Source of the DNA: Hyphomicrobiales bacterium
Lineage (GTDB): Bacteria; Pseudomonadota; Alphaproteobacteria; Rhizobiales; Beijerinckiaceae
Direction: 5' to 3'
DNA: 64,000 nt
Assembly: GCA_003963405.1 (NCBI GenBank)
Contig: RXIY01000016.1
Location: forward strand, 1 to 64,000
The first letter of the stretch is position 1; every line of letters starts with the position of its first letter. Positions 48,087-57,947 of this stretch are shown one piece after another. Under the pieces are notes generated by a model that made no database searches, had not been told where the DNA came from, and worked only from the letters and a program-made list of their open reading frames with translations. The translations under genes and the position numbers were made by a program.

Positions 48087-48120
48087 CGCCCTGCCCGGCA
48101 TGCGCCAGACAAAAGCCGCC

Positions 48121-48372
48121 TCAGACCTTCGGCTGAAAGGCGGCAACCGAACCGCTTGCCGGAAGCCTCTCGGGGCGAGGGAGTTGGGATAGTCCGAGAC
48201 AGAGCAGAACGAGGAGCGCCGTGCGGATCAGTTGCCCGCCATCGACGCGACAGAACCTCGGACGGGCCGGCGCGGGACGCTGGGCCTGGATCTTTTCCCG
48301 CGCGCGCACGGGATTTTGAGGAGCGGACGGCCTTACCGCCGCCGCGCGATAGCCGAGCTCGATATGCGCCAT
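48121..48372 (-). CDS. Small basic membrane protein, unknown family
   Basis: An 83-residue protein with a basic N-terminal half (MAHIELGYRAAAVRPSAPQN) and one hydrophobic segment (LIRTALLVLLCLGLSQL) near residues 49-65. No family recognised. It is supported by GGAG eight bases before the ATG, by a CtrA-type box 46 bases before it and by a short predicted leader. Its only downstream terminator is the one also used by the candidate RNA. Confidence 0.55.
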   Translation of the reverse strand: MAHIELGYRAAAVRPSAPQNPVRAREKIQAQRPAPARPRFCRVDGGQLIRTALLVLLCLGLSQLPRPERLPASGSVAAFQPKV

Positions 48373-48390
48373 GACTGGCTCTCCGAAACC

Positions 48391-48432
48391 GATATTGCCA
48401 AGTTTCGACTCGATTGCTTAATTTTGGATTAA
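48391..48432 (-). promoter_or_regulatory. CtrA-type box and -10-like element of the small membrane protein gene
   Basis: TTAA-TTTTGGA-TTAACC (48418-48432) is a perfect CtrA pattern. Toward the 48121-48372 gene it is followed by AACTTGGC and AATATC (48391-48396 on the plus strand) at the same spacing as at the candidate RNA. It is 86 bases before suhB, so the box could also act divergently. Confidence 0.6.
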
Positions 48433-48517
48433 CCATGCGAAGCCCCGGCGCTGCTTGACGCGCGGGCGGTCGGGATGCATTTGAACGCCTCCCCCCTTCT
48501 CCCGAGGCCTTTCCCAA

Positions 48518-49309
48518 ATGATTCGTTCCGCGTTGATGAATGTGATGACCGCCGCCGCGATCAAGGCGGGCCGCGGCCTCAAGCGTGACTTCGGGGAGGT
48601 CGAGAATCTTCAGGTCTCGGTCAAAGGCCCCGGCGATTTCGTCACCGCCGCCGACAAGCGCGCCGAAAAGACGCTGTTCGAGGAGTTATCCAAGGCGCGG
48701 CCTGGCTACAGCTTCCGGCTCGAGGAAAGCGGCTTTATAGAGGGGTCGGACAAGAGCCACACCTGGCATATCGACCCGCTCGACGGCACCTCGAACTTCC
48801 TGCACGGCTTGCCGGTCTTTGGCGTCTCCATTGCGCTGGAGCGGGAGGGACAGCTTGTCGCCGGCCTCGTCTATAATCCTGCGACCGACGAGATGTTTGT
48901 CGCGGAAAAAGGCCAGGGCGCCTATTTCAACAACCGTCGCATGCGCGTCGCCGCCCGCCGCTCGCTGGCGGAATCGATGGTGGCCTGCGGCATCCCGCCG
49001 CTCGCGCGCGTCCGCGATCATGAGTCCTTCAAGCGCGAGCTGGCCGCCGGCATGGCGAAGATCGGCAATATCCGCCGCATGGGCGCCGCCGCCCTGGACC
49101 TCGCCTTCGTCGCCTGCGGGCGCTTCGATGGCTATTGGGAGCGTGGGATCAACAGTTGGGACGTCGCGGCGGGCATCGTGCTGGTGCGCGAGGCCGGCGG
49201 CTTCGTCACCGATCTTTCCGGCGGCGGCGACATGCTCGCCAAGGGCGAGATCTGCGCGGGCAACGAGGCAATCCACCGCCTGCTTCTCGACGTCATAAGG
49301 AAGGCCTGA
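48518..49309 (+). CDS. suhB: Inositol monophosphatase SuhB
   Basis: A 263-residue IMPase-family phosphatase. SVKGPGDFVTAADKRAE, EESGFIEGSDKSHTWHIDPL followed by DGTSNFLHGLP give the metal-binding motifs and INSWDVAAGIVLVREAGG the second signature. It hydrolyses inositol-1-phosphate; SuhB also binds RNA polymerase in E. coli in rRNA transcription. The ATG at 48518 begins the conserved region. A GNAT gene follows in frame-close order, and the candidate sRNA lies opposite. Confidence 0.95.
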   Translation: MIRSALMNVMTAAAIKAGRGLKRDFGEVENLQVSVKGPGDFVTAADKRAEKTLFEELSKARPGYSFRLEESGFIEGSDKSHTWHIDPLDGTSNFLHGLPVFGVSIALEREGQLVAGLVYNPATDEMFVAEKGQGAYFNNRRMRVAARRSLAESMVACGIPPLARVRDHESFKRELAAGMAKIGNIRRMGAAALDLAFVACGRFDGYWERGINSWDVAAGIVLVREAGGFVTDLSGGGDMLAKGEICAGNEAIHRLLLDVIRKA

Positions 49310-49313
49310 GGAC

Positions 49314-49820
49314 GTGACTGCCGTCGAGTTTGACCCTGAGTCACCCCTCCCCGGCCCGGCTTCCCCCCCTCTCCTGCGCAGGCGCGCAGACGCCGACTGG
49401 CCCGCCATGCTGGATCTCTGGGTCGCCGCATGGCGCGCAACCTATCCTGAGATTGATTTCGACGCGCGCCGTGACTGGCTGACGCAGCAAATCGCCAAGC
49501 TCGAAGCGGAGGGCGCGCTCACGCTTTGCCTCTTCGCCGGCGACCCGCCCGCGCTGGCGGGCTTCGTTGTCATCGATCCGCGGACGGGCTGGCTCGACCA
49601 GATCTGCGTCGGACCGGCGTTCAAGGGGCTGGGCTGCGGCGAAAGGCTCATGGCCGCCGCGCGCGCCCTCGCGCCCGGCCTCGTGCGGCTCGACGTCAAC
49701 GCCGACAACAAGCGCGCCATCCGCTTCTACGAACGCGGGGGTTTCACCCAGATCGGCCAAGGGGCCAACACGCTTTCGGGGCGCGCAACAATAATGATGG
49801 AGTGGCGAGAGCCGAAATAA
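49314..49820 (+). CDS. GNAT-family acetyltransferase
   Basis: A 168-residue protein with the GNAT acetyl-CoA loop in [20 protein letters not shown] and [13 protein letters not shown] toward the C-terminus, as in RimI-like enzymes. The substrate is unknown. It begins with GTG four bases after the suhB stop, with AGGA overlapping the stop, so it is likely coupled to suhB. Confidence 0.82.
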   Translation: MTAVEFDPESPLPGPASPPLLRRRADADWPAMLDLWVAAWRATYPEIDFDARRDWLTQQIAKLEAEGALTLCLFAGDPPALAGFVVIDPRTGWLDQICVGPAFKGLGCGERLMAAARALAPGLVRLDVNADNKRAIRFYERGGFTQIGQGANTLSGRATIMMEWREPK

Positions 49821-49846
49821 TCGCACGTCCCGCTTTATTTTTTCGA

Positions 49847-49879
49847 CCAAAACACCATATTGGCGGAATCGGGTTTTGG
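49847..49879. repeat. Inverted repeat in the cold-shock gene leader
   Basis: CCAAAAC (49847-49853) and GTTTTGG (49873-49879) are a perfect 7-bp inverted repeat, preceded by the AT-rich TTTATTTTTTCG. It lies between the GNAT stop and the cold-shock ORF, about 120 bases upstream of the latter. It may be part of the long leader typical of cold-shock genes. Confidence 0.35.
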
Positions 49880-49995
49880 CCGAAACGTTCTCGCTCTCTC
49901 GTCTCGGGACGTCGGCGCCTGACTTTCAACCTCAATCTCGATGGGAAGACGCCGCGCCCTGCGGCCGTCCGTTCATGTCTCGAAAGGACACGCCA

Positions 49996-50208
49996 ATGCA
50001 GACTGGCGCAGTTAAATGGTTCAATGCACAAAAAGGCTTCGGCTTCATTCAGCCTGACGCCGGCGGAAACGACGTTTTCGTCCACATCAGCGCCGTCGAG
50101 CGCGCGGGCCTGCGCGATCTGGCCGAGGGCCAGAAGGTCAGCTACGAGATCGTCGTCGACAAGCGCAGCGGCCGGTCATCCGCCGACAATCTCCAGGTCA
50201 AAAGCTGA
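49996..50208 (+). CDS. Cold-shock protein (CspA family)
   Basis: A 70-residue single-strand nucleic-acid binder beginning [20 protein letters not shown], with RNP motifs KGFGFI and DVFVHIS. It is probably an RNA chaperone. GAAAGGA precedes the ATG at 49996. The upstream gap is about 175 bases, and a terminator follows. Genomes of this order carry several paralogs, so no specific symbol is given. Confidence 0.94.
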   Translation: MQTGAVKWFNAQKGFGFIQPDAGGNDVFVHISAVERAGLRDLAEGQKVSYEIVVDKRSGRSSADNLQVKS

Positions 50209-50215
50209 TAGGAAC

Positions 50216-50242
50216 GGGGCCGCCAAACGGCCCCTTTCTTTT
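50216..50242 (+). terminator. Terminator after the cold-shock gene
   Basis: GGGGCCG-CCAAA-CGGCCCC followed by TTTCTTTT. Standard rho-independent form, eight bases after the cold-shock stop. The convergent pyk stop lies in its T-run. Confidence 0.85.
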
Positions 50243-51692
50243 ATGGCGCTTCGCCTGCCGGCTGGCGCGTCTCTTCGCCTACATGGGCGATACGAATCAT
50301 GTTGGTCGCGCCCGGCGAACCGAAGGGCATGCCAGCGACAATGATGATCCGGTCCCCGTCATCGCCGAAGCCTTCGCTCTTCGAATATTCTGAAGCGCGC
50401 TTCACCATGTCCTCGATGTCGACGGCGTCGCGCGTCTCGAGCGCATGAACGCCCCAGACGAGGGCCAGACGGCGCGCGGTGTCGCGCTTTGGCGTCAGGG
50501 CGAGAATCGGGGACTGCGGGCGCTCGCGGGCGATGCGCAGCGCGGTCGAACCGGAAGACGTCCAGGCGCAAATCGCCTTGCAGTGCAGCGTCTGCGCCAC
50601 GTCGCGCGCGGCGACGGCAATGGCGTCGGCCGAGGTCGGATCGGGCAATTCGCCGCGCTGGGCGTTGATGATCGAGCGGAAGAAGGCGTCGGTCTCGACC
50701 TCTTCCGCAATCCGGCTCATCGTCGCGACGGCCTCCTGCGGATATTGCCCGGCGGCGCTCTCCGCCGAGAGCATGACGGCGTCGGCGCCCTCGAAGACTG
50801 CGGTGGCCACATCCGAGACTTCCGCGCGCGTCGGTAGCGGCGAGAGGATCATCGACTCGAGCATCTGCGTCGCGATCACGACCGGCTTGCCGAGTCGCCG
50901 CGCCGAACGGTTGATGCGCTTCTGTAGGCCCGGGACGCGTTCGAGCGGCACCTCGACGCCGAGATCGCCGCGCGCCACCATCAGCGCGTCGGAGACTTCG
51001 ATCACTTCTTCGAGACGGTGAATCGCCTGAGGCTTCTCGATCTTCGCCATCACGAGGGCGCGGCCCTTGGTGATCTGCTTGACCTCGATGACATCCTCGG
51101 GACGCTGCACGAAGGAGATCGCCACCCAGTCGACGCCCTCCTTGAGCGCCGCTTCCAGATCGGCGCGGTCTTTCGTCGTCATGGAGGTGATCGGGATTTC
51201 CGTATCCGGCAGGCTCACGCCCTTGCGGTTCGAGAGTCGGCCCGCGACGTCGACGACCGCATGAGCGCGCTCGGGCGTCGTCTCGACGACATGCAGGCGC
51301 ACGCGTCCGTCGTCGATGAGAATGGTGTCGCCGACTTTCAACGCCGCGAGAATCTCCGGATGCGGCAGCCGCACGCGCGTCACGTCGCCGGGCCTGGGGT
51401 CCGAATCGAAAACGAAGACATCGCCCTTGCGCAGATGGACCGAGCCTTCCTCGAAGGCGCCGATGCGCAGCTTGGGCCCCTGAAGATCGACGAGAATGCC
51501 GATGGCGCGCGACATCTCCGTCTCGATCTCGCGGATCGTGCGGACATAGGCTGCGAGCCCCGCATGGTCCGTGTGGCTCATGTTGATGCGGAACACGTCG
51601 GCGCCCGCGCGCACGAGCCCGGCGATGACCGCCTTGTCGACTGTCGCCGGTCCCAGCGTGGCGATAATCTTGACGCGCCTGAGCCTTCTCAT
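50241..51692 (-). CDS. pyk: Pyruvate kinase
   Basis: Makes pyruvate and ATP from phosphoenolpyruvate. RRVKIIATLGPATVDKAVIA, FRINMSHTDHAGL, the catalytic MVARGDLGVEVP and ATQMLESMILSPLPTRAE are typical. Length is 483 residues from the ATG at 51690-51692, preceded by GGGAACGGAC. A TTG at 51704 is in frame but less likely. It is convergent with the cold-shock gene. Confidence 0.95.
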   Translation of the reverse strand: MRRLRRVKIIATLGPATVDKAVIAGLVRAGADVFRINMSHTDHAGLAAYVRTIREIETEMSRAIGILVDLQGPKLRIGAFEEGSVHLRKGDVFVFDSDPRPGDVTRVRLPHPEILAALKVGDTILIDDGRVRLHVVETTPERAHAVVDVAGRLSNRKGVSLPDTEIPITSMTTKDRADLEAALKEGVDWVAISFVQRPEDVIEVKQITKGRALVMAKIEKPQAIHRLEEVIEVSDALMVARGDLGVEVPLERVPGLQKRINRSARRLGKPVVIATQMLESMILSPLPTRAEVSDVATAVFEGADAVMLSAESAAGQYPQEAVATMSRIAEEVETDAFFRSIINAQRGELPDPTSADAIAVAARDVAQTLHCKAICAWTSSGSTALRIARERPQSPILALTPKRDTARRLALVWGVHALETRDAVDIEDMVKRASEYSKSEGFGDDGDRIIIVAGMPFGSPGATNMIRIAHVGEETRQPAGEAP

Positions 51693-51741
51693 GTCCGTTC
51701 CCAAATCCTTTGCCTGGCGCCGCTATAGCACGGCGCATGTG

Positions 51742-52161
51742 TCAATGCGTCGACGCGTTGGGGTCGGTAAGCTGCACCGTCCAGCTCTTTGCGTCGCGGC
51801 CCGTGTCGATCTCGAAGAACCCGGTCCTGTCATAGCCGCGCGCGAAGCAGTCGTCGCGTCCCTCGATCCTGAACTCGCGGTCGCGCGTGCACATGAAAGC
51901 CTTGCCTTTCCACTCGCCGCCGCGCTCGTCCATCGCATAGACATAGTAGAATTGCGCGGCGAGCGGCCCGCGCAGCAGCGTCTCGCAGGCCGTTGGCCGC
52001 AGGTTCCACCACCCTTCCGAGAGCCAGCTTTTTCCGTCCGTATAAGCGATGGCGACGCTCACGCGCGTGCTCGTGTTGTTGCACAGACGAAAATCGGCGC
52101 GCGCTGGCGCCGTCAGGGCCAGCCCCGTCGCAATGGCGGGAAGGAGAAGGCGTCGAATCAT
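51742..52161 (-). CDS. DUF1036 secreted protein
   Basis: A 139-residue protein with a signal peptide (LLLPAIATGLALTAPARAD) and the DUF1036 pattern FRLCNNTSTRVSVAIAYTDG, SEGWWNLRPTACETLLRG and CFARGYDRTGFFEIDTG. Function unknown; the family is periplasmic in alphaproteobacteria. The frame runs far upstream to 52374, but the signal peptide fixes the start at 52161. It lies 49 bases upstream of pyk on the same strand. Confidence 0.82.
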   Translation of the reverse strand: MIRRLLLPAIATGLALTAPARADFRLCNNTSTRVSVAIAYTDGKSWLSEGWWNLRPTACETLLRGPLAAQFYYVYAMDERGGEWKGKAFMCTRDREFRIEGRDDCFARGYDRTGFFEIDTGRDAKSWTVQLTDPNASTH

Positions 52162-52351
52162 CGTCAGCAGCGGGAACCGGGAAGGACATTGGCCGCGGCC
52201 CCGAAGCGCCGCCGCTATGGGCAAGGCAAACCACGTGAGGCCGTGTTTGTCCACCCCGACCGCGCCGAAAGCCGACCATAAGGCCGCCCGGTTGCACTGT
52301 TTCGCCTCCGGCTCCAGTTTAAGGCAAGGAAAGCGTGTGGAGGCATGGGAC

Positions 52352-52936
52352 ATGGGCAAGCGCATCGCGATCATTCAGGGACATCCCGACCGGCGGCCGG
52401 AGCGGTTTTGTCGGGCGCTGGCGCAAGCCTATGCGGCCGGCGCCGCCCGGAGCGGCCACGAGACGCGCCTCGTCGATGTCGCGGCTCTCGACTTCCCCCT
52501 GATCCGCAGCCAGGCCGAATTCGAAAGCGGCGCGCTCCCTGAGCCGATCGCCGCGGCGCAGGAGACTTTGCGCTGGGCCGAGCATTGGGTGATCGTCTAT
52601 CCGCTCTGGCTCGGGGACGCGCCGGCGCTTTTCAAAGCTTTCGTCGAGCAGACCTTCCGGCCCGGATTTGCGCTTCGCTACAGGGAAGGACGCCTGCCCG
52701 AGGGGCTTCTCAAGGGAAGATCGGCGCGCGTCATCGTGACGATGGGCATGCCTGCGCTCGTTTACCGCTTCTTCTTCCTCGCGCATGGTCTGCGCAATCT
52801 CGAGCGCAACATCCTCAAATATGCGGGCGTCTCGCCCGTGCGCGCCACGCTGATCGGCTCGATCAAGAACATGACGTCCGCGACGGCGGAAAAATGGCTT
52901 GCCGCCGTCGAAGACCTGGGAGGCCGGGCGAGCTGA
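52352..52936 (+). CDS. NAD(P)H-dependent oxidoreductase, flavodoxin-like (KefF/MdaB-type)
   Basis: A 194-residue flavodoxin-fold protein: MGKRIAIIQGHPDRRPERFC, IVYPLWLGDAPALFKAFVEQ and LLKGRSARVIVTMGMPALV. It belongs to the NQO1-like quinone reductase family. The start has GGAGG eight bases upstream; longer frames to 52049 are shadows. It is convergent with hemB, separated by five bases. Confidence 0.85.
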   Translation: MGKRIAIIQGHPDRRPERFCRALAQAYAAGAARSGHETRLVDVAALDFPLIRSQAEFESGALPEPIAAAQETLRWAEHWVIVYPLWLGDAPALFKAFVEQTFRPGFALRYREGRLPEGLLKGRSARVIVTMGMPALVYRFFFLAHGLRNLERNILKYAGVSPVRATLIGSIKNMTSATAEKWLAAVEDLGGRAS

Positions 52937-52941
52937 CGCGC

Positions 52942-53994
<1,053 letters not shown>

Positions 53995-54069
53995 TTATCC
54001 AGCTTTCGACTCCGGCGCGCGGCCTCGGTATAAACAGGCGTCCGCTCCGCTCGCGGAAGGAATGAGAAG

Positions 54070-54597
54070 ATGGTCGCCGCGGGCGTATGCTCTCCCCTCG
54101 CCATGATCGCCGCAGCTATGCTGGCGAGCTTCTGCGCCGTGGAACTCGCGACGCCGGCTCTCGCCCAGCCGGTCCGAAATGCGCCTGCGCGTACCGCGGC
54201 GCCATTGATACTCGCGCAATCGGCGACGCCGCCCGCTTCCGCGACGAAGCCATCGGCCCCCGCGCAGCACGGCAAGCCGACCTCGAAAAATGCAGAGGGA
54301 GGCGTCACGAAGCCAAAAGCGCCAGGCGTGCAGAATGCGCCGGCCCAGAGTCCCGCCCTCCCGGCGCCGCCTCCGCCGGCAAGGCTCGCGCCTTTGCCGC
54401 CGGTCGATACATCGACGCCGCCGCCGCTGTTGCCGCGCGCGTCACGGGAGCGCATGCGCGCCTGCGCCGAGGAGTGGGATCAAATGAAGCGTCGCGGGAT
54501 CGCCGGCCTGCCGACATGGCGCGAATTCGCGTCGCAATGCCTCACGCGCCAGACCAGCCGCGAGGAGGAACGTTCTTCGCGAAAGACCGCCCCGTAA
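54070..54597 (+). CDS. Secreted Pro/Ala-rich protein with a C-x-W-x-C tail
   Basis: A 175-residue protein with a signal sequence (LAMIAAAMLASFCAVELATP), a long Pro/Ala-rich low-complexity linker (about 30-120), and a compact end RMRACAEEWDQMKRRGIAGL then PTWREFASQCL. That C/W/C module is common at the ends of alphaproteobacterial periplasmic proteins; the function is unknown. Identity as a coding gene is supported by the signal and the conserved tail. Confidence 0.72.
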   Translation: MVAAGVCSPLAMIAAAMLASFCAVELATPALAQPVRNAPARTAAPLILAQSATPPASATKPSAPAQHGKPTSKNAEGGVTKPKAPGVQNAPAQSPALPAPPPPARLAPLPPVDTSTPPPLLPRASRERMRACAEEWDQMKRRGIAGLPTWREFASQCLTRQTSREEERSSRKTAP

Positions 54598-54708
54598 AAC
54601 AAATCCGCCCGAGGCGCGCTGGATGTGGGCTTCCTCGGGCGATCAAAACTTTTGCGCAAGGCGCATTCACGACGCGTGATCCTGTGATCACGCATGGCGA
54701 AGACGCCT

Positions 54709-55059
54709 CTACTCAACGCCCTCTGCCGGAGCGACCGGCGGCGCCACCTTCACCTTGCGCGGCGTGCGCTTCTTGGTCGCCGCCTTCTTCGTGGTCGCCT
54801 TTCTCGTCGTCGCCTTCTTGGTGGCGCGCTTCTTGGTCGCCGCCTTCTTCGTCGTCGCCTTCTTCACCACGCGCTTCTTGGTCGCCGCCTTCTTCACGAC
54901 GCCGCGCTTCTTGGTCGCAGCCTTGCGGACGGTCTTCTTGGCGGTCGCCTTCTTCGTTGCGCGCTTCTTGGTCGCCGCCTTCTTGGTCGCGGTTTTACGC
55001 GCGCCCTTCTTCGCCGCCGCCTTCTTGGCCGGCTTACGCTTTGTTGTAGCTCTCGCCAT
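54709..55059 (-). CDS. Histone H1-like Lys/Ala-rich protein
   Basis: A 116-residue protein that is almost wholly Lys, Ala, Thr and Arg, with repeated units such as [12 protein letters not shown] and [12 protein letters not shown]. The acidic/neutral end is [11 protein letters not shown]. It resembles histone H1-like and AlgP-type bacterial proteins, which bind DNA and compact the nucleoid. The repeat is visible at the DNA level too. The actual number of repeats may vary between strains. It stands alone, with a long gap upstream. Confidence 0.88.
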   Translation of the reverse strand: MARATTKRKPAKKAAAKKGARKTATKKAATKKRATKKATAKKTVRKAATKKRGVVKKAATKKRVVKKATTKKAATKKRATKKATTRKATTKKAATKKRTPRKVKVAPPVAPAEGVE

Positions 55060-55605
55060 AATAAGTCCCCTTGATCCGAATTGCCGGAACTATGGTCGAC
55101 CGACAATACGCCCAACTAGCGTAACGTGGTTAATCACGGGTTCAAGTGGCGCCGCGCGACAGCCATGCCTTTCAGAGCGCGTGAAACCCTTCTGCAGCAT
55201 CGTCGACAAAGAAGAAGCGCGCCCGGTCGGCCTGTCCGCATGTTTCGCCAACGCTCGCTGCGAAACCGACGCACGCTTGAAACGATTGCGGGGGCGATGC
55301 GGCGATCACCCGTGGATGCAGCCAATCCAAACCATGCCGACGCGTCTCTCCTTGGTGACGCACGCATATTTCAATATGTTGTTTTTCTTTGAAATATTGG
55401 ATGGTCGTCGCTTCGAGTCACAATCCGTTTCGCACTGGCCCGATGAAGCGACGCAGGCTTCCTCGCACGCCGACCACATCATTGCCTGCATCGGCGAAGG
55501 AGGAATGACGCGCGCTTCAAGCGCCGGCATGCGCGCGACTCGAGAGCACGCCTGTCGCCCGCACGGGGCTTTGAAAAAAAATTGTGCGCGACGGTCAAAA
55601 AAAGC
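55060..55605. other. 546-base gap upstream of the histone-like gene
   Basis: I support no gene here. Three frames are open but look random. An AT-rich patch at 55366-55397 holds an inverted repeat ATATTTCA...TGAAATAT with a 16-base spacer. The histone-like gene's promoter should lie near 55080-55140, where a half-match TTAATCACGGGTTCA occurs. Confidence 0.5.
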
Positions 55606-55662
55606 AAAAAAATGTCGGCCGGGACGACGCGCGGGGAAAAAACCGCGCATGTCCGGGCCGAC
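55606..55662 (-). terminator. Terminator of gatB
   Basis: GTCGGCC-GGGAC and GTCC-GGGCCGAC (55614-55662) form a long stem with one mismatch, enclosing an inner perfect GCGCGG/CCGCGC stem. On the minus strand it is followed by a run of seven U (55606-55612). It lies about 35 bases after the gatB stop. Confidence 0.7.
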
Positions 55663-55695
55663 TCGATTCGGCGGGAAGCGAATGAAGGGCGTCGC

Positions 55696-57165
55696 TCAGA
55701 CGCCCAATTTGCTCTTCAGCAGGTCGTTCACGGCCTGCGGATTTGCCTTGCCGCCCGTTTGTTTCATCACCTGGCCGACGAACCAGCCGAGCATTGTTGG
55801 CTTCGCCTTCGCCTGTTCCACCTTGTCCGGATTGGCGGCGATGACGGCGTCGACGGCGGCTTCGATGGCGCCCGTGTCGGTCACCTGCTTCATGCCGCGC
55901 TGTTCGACGATCTCCTTCGGATCGCCGCCTTCGGTCCAGACAATCTCGAACAGATCCTTGGCGATCTTGCCGGATATGACGTTCTCCGAGATGAGGTCGA
56001 TGATCGCGCCGAGCGCCTGCGCCGAAACCGGCGAGCGCGTCACGTCGAGCCCTTCTTTGTTCAGTCGGCCGAAGAGTTCGTTGATGACCCAGTTTGCCGC
56101 AAGCTTCGCGTCGCGGCCCTTCGCCGTCTGCTCGAAGAAGTCGGCGCTCGCGCGCTCCATCACCAGCACGCCCGCGTCATAGGGCGGCAGGCCATATTCG
56201 GCGATGAAGCGCGCGCGCTTGGCGTCGGGCAATTCCGGCAGCTGCGCTTTCAGCGCATCTACGAAAGCCTGGTCGAACTCGAGCGGAAGAAGATCCGGAT
56301 CGGGGAAATAGCGATAGTCGTGCGCCTCCTCCTTGGAGCGCATCGAGCGCGTCTCGCCCTTGCCCGGATCGAAGAGCCGCGTCTCCTGATCGATCTTGCC
56401 GCCATCTTCGAGAATGCCGATCTGGCGGCGCGCCTCGACCTCGATGGCCTGGCCGATGAAGCGGATCGAGTTCACATTCTTGATCTCGCAGCGCGTGCCG
56501 AGCGGTTCGCCCGGACGCCGCACGGAGACATTGACGTCCGCGCGTAGCGATCCCTGCTCCATGTTGCCGTCGCAGGAGCCGATGTAGCGCAGCAGCGCGC
56601 GCAGCTTGGTCACATAGGCGCGCGCCTCCTCGGCCGAACGCATGTCGGGCTTGGAGACGATTTCCATCAAGGCGACGCCGCTGCGATTGAGGTCGACATG
56701 GCTCTCGCCGGGAGAAAGATCGTGCAGGGATTTGCCGGCGTCCTGCTCGAGATGCAGACGCTCGACGCCCACCGTGATGCGCTCGGTGGGCGACACGTCG
56801 ACGATGACCGCGCCCTCGCCCACGATCGGGTGCTTGAACTGCGAGATCTGATAGCCCTGCGGCAGATCGGGATAGAAATAGTTCTTCCGGTCGAAGATCG
56901 ACCGCAGATTGATTTTGGCTTCCAGTCCGAGCCCCGTGCGGACCGCCTGCTTGACGCATTCCTCGTTGATGACCGGCAGCATGCCCGGCATGGCCGCGTC
57001 GACGAGCGAAACGTGATCGTTGGGCGCGCCGCCATATTCGGCTGAAGCCCCGGAGAAGAGCTTGGCGTTGCTCGTCACCTGCGCATGTATTTCCATGCCG
57101 ATGACGACTTCCCAGTCGCCGGTCGCGCCTTTGATGAGCTTGGAGGGAGCCGCCTGTGTCGCCAT
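55696..57165 (-). CDS. gatB: Aspartyl/glutamyl-tRNA amidotransferase subunit B
   Basis: Subunit of GatCAB, which amidates Glu-tRNA(Gln) and Asp-tRNA(Asn). It begins [20 protein letters not shown] then [20 protein letters not shown], the GatB signature. [20 protein letters not shown] and [20 protein letters not shown] are further core blocks. It is 489 residues. GAGG precedes the ATG at 57163-57165. It is separated from gatA and gatC by the gene at 57252 on the other strand, an order that is usual for this group. Confidence 0.95.
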   Translation of the reverse strand: MATQAAPSKLIKGATGDWEVVIGMEIHAQVTSNAKLFSGASAEYGGAPNDHVSLVDAAMPGMLPVINEECVKQAVRTGLGLEAKINLRSIFDRKNYFYPDLPQGYQISQFKHPIVGEGAVIVDVSPTERITVGVERLHLEQDAGKSLHDLSPGESHVDLNRSGVALMEIVSKPDMRSAEEARAYVTKLRALLRYIGSCDGNMEQGSLRADVNVSVRRPGEPLGTRCEIKNVNSIRFIGQAIEVEARRQIGILEDGGKIDQETRLFDPGKGETRSMRSKEEAHDYRYFPDPDLLPLEFDQAFVDALKAQLPELPDAKRARFIAEYGLPPYDAGVLVMERASADFFEQTAKGRDAKLAANWVINELFGRLNKEGLDVTRSPVSAQALGAIIDLISENVISGKIAKDLFEIVWTEGGDPKEIVEQRGMKQVTDTGAIEAAVDAVIAANPDKVEQAKAKPTMLGWFVGQVMKQTGGKANPQAVNDLLKSKLGV

Positions 57166-57251
57166 ATTTTCCTCGCTGAACCTGTGCCTTCCATATAGAC
57201 CACAGCGGGCGCCAGCGGAACGGGCGACGCGCAGAGAGAGAAAGGCCAACG

Positions 57252-57578
57252 ATGGCCGGGAACGACGAGCCGGACAACAACCGCAAGAACCGTAGGAACG
57301 GGTTGGTCGCGCGCATGCGCGCGGCGCCGCGCTATCTCAGCATCCCCATCGGAGTGGGCCTCATCCTCGGCGGCACGATCCTCGCGCCGCTGCCTGTCTT
57401 CGGCATCTGGATGGCGCCGATCGGCCTGGCGATCCTTGCGCCGCATTCTCCGGGCGCCCATCGCGCCGCGCAGCGCCTTTACTGGCAGAAACTCAAATTT
57501 CTGCGCTGGGCGATCCGACACGGATTCCTGCGCGTCAAACGGGTCGAGCGCAAGAATGACCCGGACGTTGGGGCGTGA
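57252..57578 (+). CDS. Small membrane protein of unknown family
   Basis: A 108-residue protein with a basic N-terminal region ([20 protein letters not shown]) and two hydrophobic segments ([20 protein letters not shown] and [18 protein letters not shown]). A basic amphipathic tail [18 protein letters not shown] follows. I recognise no family. The gene lies between convergent/divergent gatB and the chorismate mutase, and has its own start with GAGAAAGG upstream. Confidence 0.7.
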   Translation: MAGNDEPDNNRKNRRNGLVARMRAAPRYLSIPIGVGLILGGTILAPLPVFGIWMAPIGLAILAPHSPGAHRAAQRLYWQKLKFLRWAIRHGFLRVKRVERKNDPDVGA

Positions 57579-57611
57579 CCTGAGGCCATCGCCCTGTCAC
57601 GAGTGTGCCGC

Positions 57612-57947
57612 TTAGTCGCCCTTTGGCGCGTGATCGCCCATGAGGCGCTCTTCGTAGTGGATCGACCATTCGATGATGTTCGTCCAGAGATTCATGGCGA
57701 GCTCGACGGATAGCCCCTCGCGCCGCGCCGCGCCGAGCACGCGCGCCAGCACTTCGTCGACACGATCCGGCACGCGGGCGGGAATGCCGAGCGCGGGCTT
57801 TACTTTTGCGGCGCGCTCGATCTGACGCTGGCGCTTTGCGAGCAACGCGACGAGTTCGTCGTCGAGTTCGTCGATGATGCGGCGAACGTCGGACATTTCG
57901 TCCTGCATCGCCTTGAGGTCGGTGTCGGCCGCGGCCTTGTTCATCAT
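57612..57947 (-). CDS. Chorismate mutase (AroQ class)
   Basis: Rearranges chorismate to prephenate, for Phe and Tyr. It is a single helical domain of about 111 residues with the AroQ pattern DVRRIIDELDDELVALLAKR and QRQIERAAKVK, then VPDRVDEVLARVLGAARREG. The start ATG at 57945-57947 shares one base with the gatA stop (TGATG), implying coupling. A longer form starting at 57962 is less likely. Monofunctional chorismate mutase after gatA is an unusual but clear pairing. Confidence 0.87.
   Translation of the reverse strand: MMNKAAADTDLKAMQDEMSDVRRIIDELDDELVALLAKRQRQIERAAKVKPALGIPARVPDRVDEVLARVLGAARREGLSVELAMNLWTNIIEWSIHYEERLMGDHAPKGD

Noticed and set aside
55126-55650. Small ORFs of 63-114 codons on both strands upstream of the histone-like gene
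   Set aside because: No start signals or recognisable domains; composition typical of chance frames.
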